14,857 bases of DNA, taken from assembly GCA_037447655.1 (NCBI GenBank), contig JBBHKE010000323.1:126001-140857 (forward strand), read 5' to 3'. Shown piece after piece: positions 8,827 through 14,857 of this stretch. Under the pieces are notes generated by a model. It had not been told where the DNA came from and made no database searches. It worked only from the letters and a program-made list of their open reading frames with translations. Source of the DNA: Zygnema cylindricum. Taxonomy: Eukaryota > Streptophyta > Zygnematophyceae > Zygnematales > Zygnemataceae. Made by a program: the position numbers and the translations under genes. The first letter of the stretch is position 1; each line of letters opens with the position of its first letter.

Positions 8827-9464
8827 AACTTGAAATTATGTGGTCTCCATTGACCCACAGAATGAGCAGCCTATGTAAAGCCTCTAGGATAATATTTGCC
8901 CCTTCCACTTTCCCACTTAATAAGTGCCGCCCAGGCACACAAATATTCTGACCACCCTCACCCTTGTGAGGACAAGACTCCCTTGAGTCAAACGCAAAAA
9001 GAATCACTGAATTTGCTCCCCTGAGCAGTAAGTTATGGCTGGTCAAAGATGACCTTTATAGTTACAAGCTCTCTTAGAGAGAGGTACCTAAATCTCACTA
9101 AGTCTTGGTCTGCCTACTCACGACTACCTACTACTAAACCCTAGTCCAATAGGAACACTATATAGTACAAAAAGGTACAATAGGAGATGTACTTATTGTA
9201 CGGCCATTGTACGACATGGTCTACAAGGTGACACCTGTGAAATCGGGAGCCATGGTTCCTCCTCCCATCTTCTCCGGTATCAAATAATGTGGCGCCACGT
9301 GGCACCGCGTGACGCTATCTCCAAATGACGCCAAAAGCTCACTTTGCGTGGCGGCTACAATGCCGGCCGTCCGATCAAAGCATATTTTACATTGTTCAGA
9401 TTTGCGTACATGCATAAATTGCTCCTTTTCGTTAGTCTGCTGTTAATTAGCCGTCGCGTTAATG

Positions 9465-9472
9465 TTTATATA
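9465..9472 (-). promoter_or_regulatory. Candidate TATA box of the 5' LTR
   Basis: The minus strand reads TATATAAA, conserved in all three LTRs (also 1580-1587 and 4147-4154). It lies about 30 bases downstream (element sense) of the tRNA-like module. A second TATA-like string, TATAAATG, lies nearer the end of LTRs A and B. Which one was used cannot be told from sequence. Confidence 0.35.
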
Positions 9473-9502
9473 TGTTTAAAACCCAGCACGTGTATCGTTT
9501 CG

Positions 9503-9563
9503 TGGCGCCTTAATGGTTAAGGCGCTCGCCTATAGAGAATTCAAAGGTCGCAGGGTCAAATCT
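9503..9563 (+). other. tRNA-like Pol III box A/box B module in LTR C
   Basis: The hairpin 9505-9525 is unchanged from the other copies although this LTR is about 4 % diverged. The box A-like string is TGGCGCCTTAATGG (9503-9516), closer to the canonical TGGC start than in A and B. Box B is GGGTCAAATCT (9553-9563), one base worse. The segment between the boxes is the most variable part of the module. Confidence 0.55.
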
Positions 9564-9747
9564 AGACCTAGGCAACATTTTAGTAAAATATCCTCTACTT
9601 CAAAATCTGCCACTTTCTAAATATGGCGGCAGCCATGGCGCGCCTTTGATCCTCACTCTCTTTCTTTAAAGCAAAACTAAAATAAAGAAGTGAACTATTA
9701 ATTACCTCTTTTGAACCACTTATGTACCTTAGATGGACTCCTGCCAT

Positions 9748-10219
9748 ACGCGGAAATACGTTTGTATTGGAAGTGAATTGCACCTACCACTTTTATTTCC
9801 ATGTGGACGCGGAAATACGTTCGTATTGGAAGTGAATTGCACCTACCACTTTTATTTCCATGTGGACGCGGAAATACGTTCGTATTGGAAGTGACTTGCA
9901 CCTACCACTTTTATTTCCATGTGGACGCGGAAATACGTTCGTATTGGAAGTGAATTGCACCTACCACTTTTATTTCCATGTGGACGCGGAAATACGTTCG
10001 TATTGGAAGTGAATTGCACCTACCACTTTTATTTCCATGTGGACGCGGAAATTCGTTCGTATTGGAAGTGAATTGCACGCACCACCTTTATTTCTATGTG
10101 GACGCGGAAATACGTTCGTATTGGAAGTGAATTGCACCTACCACTTTTATTTCCATGTGGACGCGGAAATTCGTTCGTATTGGAAGTGAATTGCACGCAC
10201 CACCTTTATTTCTATGTGG
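9748..10219 (+). repeat. Minisatellite: eight 59-bp tandem repeats
   Basis: Units start at 9748, 9807, 9866, 9925, 9984, 10043, 10102 and 10161, giving exactly eight copies. Each holds ACGCGGAAATACG followed by TTCGTATTGG, forming the palindrome AATACG-TT-CGTATT, and a second weak inverted repeat CCAC...GTGG. Units 6 and 8 share five linked changes (AATTCG, ACGCACCACC, TTTCTATG), so units 5-6 and 7-8 form a 118-bp higher-order pair. Unit length is not a multiple of three, so open frames across it are not genes. The array starts 29 bases beyond LTR C. Confidence 0.95.
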
Positions 10220-10907
10220 GGGGTAATACTCCAACAATAATTTTGGTCGTTAACAAGGACATAGTTAAAAAATGAGCCAAAATATTAATCGGTTGCTTGT
10301 TGAAAGGTCAATCTTAGTCGTTGGACGCGCCGTGAAATCCTAGCATAGCTGCTCCAATTTGCACTAATTTGCTTGTTATTTGTACAGTTATTTAAATGTT
10401 GACTTAGGCACTTGCACCCAACCAAAACTATGTGTGCTATAGTCAACTCCCGTCAAAATTACCTTAAAAACCTTTAACTAGCTTAACCACTTCCAGTTGA
10501 CGGTTGTTTTGTTGCCTTAAAGTACATGAAATAAGAGGTCCGCCAAATTCTAACGACTGTTAATAATTGGGATTTCACAATGTCTTTTTGCGGATCCTCG
10601 CCGTTTTTCCAAAAAGTGCCTTCTATGACCCAAAACAGGCATTTTATGAGCCAATGGAGCGCTTCCCTTAGATACGTATAATGTACTTCCCTACAAGCTT
10701 ATCTCGACCGTCGGCAATACGCAAACCTCTGAAGTTTTAGTAGAAAATTTTGTACGGAAAGAATCGCAGGTACGTGATTACTGGAAGAACGTTTTTGTAT
10801 CGTACGATATGCTACATTTTGTTTTTTGTTTGAAGTCTGTAGCGAATATCGCAACCTGTTTGTCGGATAGCGTCATTCTCTCCTCGATATTCATCACTAA
10901 ATACGGC
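10220..10907. other. Intergenic, no gene identified
   Basis: About 690 bases of mixed composition with no frame longer than chance, no tRNA or rRNA signature and no clear repeat. GTAC-containing strings are frequent near the right end, where the next element begins. Confidence 0.5.
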
Positions 10908-11496
10908 ACTACAGTACAGTACACCGCCAATCGCTTTTAGCGTAGAAGTTTCTTTAGCGTATATGAATAATTACCGTGGTTTACGCTAATTAAGAATTTG
11001 AAAATTTTGAAAAAAAATATACATTCTAATTGTTTAATAATTATAATTTGGGTCTTTGAAAAAAATAAATGTCGGTCGCAAACATGCTTACACTAATATA
11101 GGTATTCGTACAAAATATGGCAAATCGTACACAAATCGTACGTTCACACTGTCGAAACGTGGTTGCTGGACAAATATGTGCGAACGTGATATTTGACAGC
11201 CCGATTATATCCCCTTTTTAGAGCGCACATTCTCATGCGTCCGCGGTTACTAAAACTAATTAATTATACTTTTTCACTTAAAAAGGTACAATTTTCTACG
11301 GTCTGACACTGTCCATACACCACACTAATTAAATGATGAGGTACTTTCGTTTTGTACGGTACTAAAAATTTAACCCTAAATAGAGTAAAGAAAAGAATAG
11401 AATGAACTACGCTATTGGAGAATAAAAAAAGTAAAAAGCGGGACGGAATTAGCGTACACTACGCTAATAGCGATTGGCGGTGTACTGTACTGTACT
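10908..11496. mobile_element. Non-autonomous TIR element (MITE-like, about 590 bp)
   Basis: Two 32-base arms, 10914-10945 and 11459-11490, are inverted repeats with one mismatch. The arm core is ACCGCCAATCGCT followed by a TTAGCGTAG-type end. A subterminal pair TACGCTAATT (10982-10991) and AATTAGCGTA (11447-11456) adds to the symmetry. The interior is AT-rich and non-coding. Both outer edges run into GTACA/GTACT repeats, so exact ends and target duplication cannot be fixed. If the ends are CAGTAC with TA duplication, Tc1/mariner is possible; the superfamily is otherwise open. It ends about 300 bases upstream of the transporter start codon. Confidence 0.7.
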
Positions 11497-11511
11497 GTAC
11501 TATACTGTACC
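11480..11511. repeat. GTACT pentanucleotide microsatellite
   Basis: Several tandem copies of GTACT, one of them altered to ATACT, sit at the outer edge of the right arm of the TIR element. The left arm has only about two copies of the equivalent GTACA unit, so this end has probably expanded by slippage. Confidence 0.7.
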
Positions 11512-11791
11512 TGCCGAATCCGAACGTTACGTGGTCAATTTTAACCTAAAGGTAAGTTGAACCCCGATGTCTCTAATTTAATAACCGTATTTTGCGCAAG
11601 AACCGTAAATATAGTACGGTTATCCCAGTATTAGGTCAACTAAAAGTACGAGAAAGTAAATTAAGTACGGCAGCCCTAATCATATCTCCTTTTTGCCACG
11701 TCATCGGTCTTTGTACCGCATTCCTGTACCGGAGTTCCCTGCACTTCACGTTCGGTCCTTCCCGCGGTCGCTATCGTCTCTACATCGCGTC
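11512..11791 (+). promoter_or_regulatory. 5' flank / probable promoter of the transporter gene
   Basis: The sequence between the TIR element and the first ATG. It holds an inverted repeat AACCGTA/TACGGTT (11601-11621) whose loop AATATAG is the only TATA-like string close to the gene, and a GCCACGTCA motif (ACGT core at 11698) in a region that becomes GC-rich towards the ATG. No clear initiator was found. The transcription start is unknown, so the split between promoter and 5' UTR is inferred. Confidence 0.4.
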
Positions 11792-11974
11792 ATGGAGGCG
11801 AGCGACGAGGCGCAGCTGAGAGAGCCTCTGCTGTCGCCACGTGGCGGCTCGACCTCGACTGACGTGGCCATCTCGCTGACGTCAAAGCTGAGCAAGCAGG
11901 ATTTGCTGGAGCAGTGCGAGGGCCACGTGGCAGCACATCATTTGCAGACAGATGCACAGACCGTACTGAATGCG
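11792..11974 (+). CDS. Vacuolar amino-acid transporter, AVT1-like (Aa_trans family), exon 1
   Basis: The product probably moves amino acids across the vacuolar membrane with protons. Exon 1 encodes 61 residues: a hydrophilic, cytosolic-type N-tail (MEASDEAQLREPLLSPRGGS) and then the lead-in TDAQTVLNA, which precedes the first membrane helix in AVT1-like proteins. The ATG at 11792 is the first in-frame ATG in the frame and has G at +4 (GTCATGGAGG). The frame is open further upstream, but from a TTG only. The exon ends in phase 0 at the donor GCG|GTGAGA, and exon 2 continues with the conserved motif of the same helix, which supports the join. It is GC-rich against AT-rich surroundings and contains four ACGT-core palindromes or half-palindromes. 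The family is inferred from few residues, so another Aa_trans subfamily is possible. Confidence 0.75.
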
Positions 11975-11995
11975 GTGAGAGTACTTTCAATTGAC

Positions 11996-12560
11996 TTTAG
12001 GGTTAATTTTTTTTTTTTTGCCTTCAGATTTTTTTGGATGTAGGGTTTAGACTTTAGCTTCTGATAGACTTACTACACTATCGACGATTTTACACACGTT
12101 TTGAGCGTAATTCGTATAATTCGTACAATTTGTACGATTCGATTTGAATGGGTAACCGTACACCGCACGGTTGCTCATAAAAATGTACGGTTCACCCTCG
12201 AATATGAGGGTAAATTTCTGTCGTGTAATGAGCTAACTGTCCTATGAAGGTAACTTTAAAGAGGTAAAATTAGGGTTTTTGACTAGAGATTTAAGGCTGG
12301 TTTTGGGAAAGTTCCCGAATTGGGTTTTCGGCTTTGGGATTTAAAATTAGGGTTAGGGTGATGAATCAGTACAAGAATTTTTTTTTAGGGCTCAGAATAA
12401 GACGTTACGTTAGGGGTTGGAGTCAGAGTTCTTTACTAGGGTGGAAGCTAAATAGATATTTGGTGAAATCTATTTTTCCGTGAGGATTTGAAGATATAAT
12501 TTAGAATTCATTTTTAGACTAGGTTTAGGTTTCGAGCTAGAATTAGGGCTGGGTTAAAAT
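11996..12560 (+). repeat. TAGGG-rich segment at the start of intron 1
   Basis: TAGGG-containing strings recur about nine times, including TTTAGGGTTA at 11996, TAGGGTTTAG at 12041, TAGGGTTTTT at 12271 and TTAGGGTTAGGG at 12347-12358. They resemble telo-box motifs (AAACCCTA on the other strand) known in plant promoters and first introns. They are dispersed, not a telomere array. Any regulatory role is inference. Confidence 0.4.
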
Positions 12561-13212
12561 TAGCGTTTATAATCACGGTTTAGCGGCAGAGACCAGAGTG
12601 AAGATTATTTTTATTACTTTTTTTTTTACACTTTTTGGTTATCACGCTAACTTTCTATTTACTTTTCTTAGTTTAAATTCTTTGTCGTTTTCGGGACTAG
12701 TTCTTCCACCGTAAACATTGTTGCAATTCAACTTCTACTTATTGTATCCAAGCCCTACATTGCCCATTTGATTATTATTATTTTGTTTGCACTTTATTTT
12801 TATCACCTTAAGCATATCTCTCACTCATATCATAACTTTTTTAATTAGTATTGCATGTTGAAACATATTGGAATTTCTTCAATGTCAATGGAAAATGAAT
12901 GATAAAAAAAAAGGAATAATATAAATTAAAAAAAAAAGTAAAAAAGAATAATAAAAACCGGGAATAATAATGTGATGCGACCACAATACTACAATTTCGT
13001 AAATTCCAATGGATGTGTATCAAAGAAGTTTTTTTTTTTTTTTTACTTTTTTGTACAAAGCCGTTCGATTTACCGTAGAGTTTTGCCCTTACAAGATTTT
13101 TGCGTCTCAACTAATGCAATTATGTTAACCCAACTTCTCATCGCTACTTCTTTTAGATTAAACAAATTATTAGTTTATTTATAGTAACGAGATTATTAGC
13201 TTGGGGTTTATA

Positions 13213-13930
13213 TTAGTGTTAAGAATTTCTAATTCAGGTCCAAATGACGTGGTGAGTTTTGAACCGCTCAAAGAATCAATGTTAAAAAAAAAATGTTTAA
13301 TGTTATCAACGCTAATTTGTTGTTAGAGGGCAAAATGGACCGTCTCCGAATTAGTGTTATTAATGCTAATAGTCATTTTACATGTATACTGCCCATTACT
13401 ATCAGTGTAAATGAATTAATTGTGTGAATTTGGGATTGGAGTCTATAATATTATTTTCCTCTAGGGGGATGTGGCAACTTGCACCACTCACGTCACTCTA
13501 ATTCTAAGCTTGACTAGAAATCATAAATTAGTGTTAATAACACTTTCTAAGTAAGCGGCCAAAATAAACCATGTCTTAGTGTAGTTAATTCTAATGAAAT
13601 ATTAACATGAATAACTCGATAACTCTAACAGCCATGGGCGGTGTAGCCCACTCCTTCAAATAGTCTTATTGACACTACTTTGTGATTTTTGGTGAAAGAA
13701 ACCCTTGACCCAGTTAGTGTTATAAACGCTAACAGTGATGGGCGGTATAAGTGCCCATCGCTGTCAGAGTTTATCACTCTCATTCAAGATATAAATTAAG
13801 TTAATAACACTAGTTAGTTAAGTGCTCCCATAATGAGCTACGCAACAAAACATAATTTAGTGTAAATAATTCTGATAAAGTGTCAGTACTAACAATTCAC
13901 TAACTTTAATAGCGATGGCTGGTGTACTTT
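13213..13930. repeat. Degenerate repeats with TTAGTGTTAATAACGCTAA-type motif in intron 1
   Basis: Variants of one motif occur at 13213, 13303, 13351-13370, 13528, 13576-13595, 13714, 13801 and 13857. Two stretches of about 75 bases, starting at 13576 and 13857, align along their length and both end in a GATGG/CATGG...GGTGTA string. A near-perfect hairpin CAGTGATGGGC/GCCCATCGCTG lies at 13733-13763, again around GGGCGGTATA. The motif also occurs inside the CACTA-like MITE at 2702-2720, so these are probably decayed copies of related elements. No intact ends were found. Confidence 0.5.
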
Positions 13931-14216
13931 GCAGAAAATATGTAGGGGATAGATGATTTTAGCTGTGTGTGAAGGGTGAAATTGTTCTAAAATTTTCCAT
14001 AAAATTGTTTTAGCTTTACAATGTACATTTTATCATATTGTATGGTACTTAATTTTGTCACAGTCTATAATATCTTGGTATCATTTTTTGTGTTTTTATA
14101 CCATTTTTTTCTTCATTTTATGATCTCTTTGCAGTTTTTGATTAACCTTTACATATTTACTTTCTTCGTTTTTTTCTTTACTGACGTAAATTATTTTTTA
14201 ACTTCGATTCTGGCAG

Positions 14217-14288
14217 GTAAATCTTTATGTGGGAGTGGGCCTTCTGTCCACTGGATATGCTGTCAGATTGGGAGGGTGGGTTAGCCTG
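14217..14288 (+). CDS. Vacuolar amino-acid transporter, AVT1-like, exon 2
   Basis: Twenty-four codons in phase 0 after GGCAG encode the first membrane segment: VNLYVGVGLLSTG, then YAVRLGGWVSL. The pattern GxGLLSTxYAxxxGGW is the family's best-known signature. The usual Pro in STPYA is Gly here (STGYA), in the unwound part of helix 1 where the substrate is expected to bind in this fold. The exon ends at the donor CTG|GTGAGC (14289). Exon 3 and the remaining roughly ten membrane helices lie beyond the window. The exon is short and its identity depends on the join to exon 1. Confidence 0.75.
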
Positions 14289-14857
14289 GTGAGCTTTTTG
14301 ACATAATTATAATTGTTGTTATTATGTATTACTTGAAGGTCGGTGATTAGTTCTAAACATTTTTTGTTGTTATTCTTGCCATTATGTATTAGTCTAAGGT
14401 TCGTAGCTACTTTTTTTTTTTTTAAAGCTTTTCTCATATTTCTTTGAGATTCCTATTGCTGTCTATTGCTATTATTGCCATTATGTATGTACTTTAGAGT
14501 TCTTAATCCGTTTGTAGCTTTCTTTTTTAAACGGTTTTTGACATTCCTTTGAAATTTCAATGACTGAAATTTCCATTCTTGTACTGCCCACGTTTTTGTA
14601 GTTTTATAACGTCATTACACGAAAAAATTTCTTGTAGTCTCTTTTTTTTAACTCTGCATAACACCCTTCTGTTTTTTATTCGTCTCAAAGTAATTGTTCT
14701 TAGCATTCCACTATTCTTCTCTGTCTATCTCCCCCCCTCCGTCTCCTCCTCCCACAAGCACTTCCGCGTTCAACGGCTTTTGTCAAACTTGTTGCTCTCC
14801 CTCTCCCCCTCCCCCTCTCCCTTTCCCTCTCCCTCTCCCCTCCCTCTCGTTGTTCAA
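14289..14857 (+). other. Start of intron 2, T-rich with tandem duplication
   Basis: No third exon is recognisable. A unit of about 99 bases is imperfectly duplicated (GCCATTATGTAT at 14378 and again at 14477), with a shorter diverged copy from about 14321. Each unit ends in a T-rich run. Confidence 0.5.
14794..14849 (+). repeat. CT-rich microsatellite
   Basis: Runs of CTCTCC and CCCCTC make an almost pure pyrimidine tract near the window edge. A smaller pyrimidine-rich stretch precedes it at about 14715-14755. Confidence 0.9.

Larger units (their letters stand above)
3510..9718 (-). mobile_element. Decayed Ty1/copia LTR retrotransposon
   Basis: On the minus strand the order is LTR C (9718-8830), gag, zinc knuckle and protease, integrase, reverse transcriptase, RNase H, polypurine tract, LTR B (4399-3510). 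Integrase ahead of reverse transcriptase defines the copia superfamily. The coding region 8826-4413 is broken by ten in-frame stops and several one-base frameshifts, many in homopolymers. The two LTRs differ at about 36 positions of about 885 by my count (about 4 %), the 5' LTR has altered ends, and no primer-binding site follows it. No 5-bp target duplication is seen (ATTTT on the left, CTTAT on the right). The element is therefore an immobile relic, or a composite of two insertions. Confidence 0.9.
8830..9718 (-). repeat. 5' LTR of the copia element (copy C), altered ends
   Basis: It aligns without visible internal indels to LTRs A and B (offset 7885 from A), with about 36 differences in about 885 bases by eye. 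The outer end reads TGGTTCAAAAG in the element's sense instead of TGTTGAAAAG. The inner end is TTTCAAGT instead of TTTCAACA, without the terminal CA. It runs into the gag start with no sequence resembling the initiator-tRNA primer-binding site TGGTATCAGAGC. It could be the original 5' LTR with a deletion at its inner edge, or an LTR of a second copy joined to this gag. Confidence 0.85.
11975..14216 (+). other. Intron 1 of the transporter gene (2,242 bp)
   Basis: The donor is GTGAGA at 11975 and the acceptor CTGGCAG ends at 14216. A branch-point-like TACTGAC (14179-14185, A at 14184) lies 32 bases upstream of the acceptor, and a T-rich tract covers 14150-14210. Both splice sites are phase 0 and join two parts of one conserved transporter motif. 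The intron contains TAGGGTT-rich DNA at its 5' end, long A and T runs around 12910-13045 and degenerate repeats from 13213 to 13930. No gene is seen inside it. Confidence 0.75.

Noticed and set aside
9221-9415. A 64-residue minus-strand frame present in all three LTRs (also 1336-1530 and 3903-4097)
   Set aside because: All eight base differences between copies A and C within it change the amino acid, so there is no sign of coding constraint. It is retained only because the LTR is young.
9595-9901. Two minus-strand frames across the 59-bp repeats
   Set aside because: The unit length is not a multiple of three, so the frame changes each unit. This is a repeat artefact.
9748-10219. CRISPR-like array
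   Set aside because: Units are contiguous with no unique spacers, and the context is eukaryotic.
11693-11791. N-terminal extension of the transporter from 11693
   Set aside because: The codon at 11693 is TTG, not ATG. The first true ATG in frame is 11792.
12347-12358. TTAGGGTTAGGG as an interstitial telomere
   Set aside because: Only two units are present. Neighbouring TAGGG strings are dispersed and variable.
12867-13010. Inverted repeat ATTGGAATTT/AAATTCCAAT around an A-rich spacer as a MITE
   Set aside because: The arms are only 10 bases and have no subterminal symmetry or target duplication. Chance is plausible in AT-rich DNA.
12841-13184. Small frames of 89 and 70 codons in intron 1
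   Set aside because: They are low-complexity Phe/Lys-rich translations of A and T runs.

Overview
The window is eukaryotic nuclear DNA, most likely from the green lineage: a land plant outside the well-known crops, a charophyte, or another green alga. The evidence is a Ty1/copia retrotransposon with a UBN2-type gag, the first two exons of a gene resembling plant AVT1 vacuolar amino-acid transporters, GT-AG introns of which the first is 2.2 kb, and AT-rich intergenic DNA packed with small transposon remnants. The species cannot be named from the sequence. There is no bacterial operon structure, CRISPR array or rRNA.

Layout. 1-819: AT-rich DNA without genes, with palindromic TATCG/CGATA motifs and a 22-bp tandem repeat. 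820-1832: a 123-bp non-LTR segment followed by a complete copia-type LTR (copy A), joined exactly at its terminal CA to a 358-bp piece of copia pol (1833-2190). 2191-3386: AT-rich DNA with a CACTA-like MITE (2527-2834) and a cluster of TCGGTTA motifs. 3387-4399: a near-identical second copy of the 123-bp segment plus LTR (copy B). 3510-9718: a decayed full-length copia element on the minus strand, with order (reading leftwards) LTR C, gag, zinc knuckle/protease, integrase, reverse transcriptase, RNase H, polypurine tract, LTR B. 9748-10219: eight 59-bp tandem repeats. 10220-10907: unassigned. 10908-11496: a TIR-bearing non-autonomous DNA element. 11792-14288: exons 1 and 2 of the transporter gene on the plus strand; the gene continues beyond the right edge. 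14289-14857: the start of intron 2, with simple repeats.

How it fits together. The only probable functional host gene is the transporter, whose first exon is GC-rich and holds a dense group of ACGT-core motifs. The retroelement is dead: it has ten in-frame stops, several frameshifts, a YVDV in place of YVDD, a zinc knuckle lacking its last Cys, and no primer-binding site. The most interesting points are (i) the three LTR copies, whose relationships do not fit simple insertion, (ii) a tRNA-like Pol III box A/box B module with a perfect 9-bp hairpin carried antisense in every LTR, (iii) that all in-frame stops in the element are TAA or TAG and none TGA, and (iv) the 59-bp array with a palindromic core next to the LTR. 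Domain names rest on reading motifs by eye; no database search was run.
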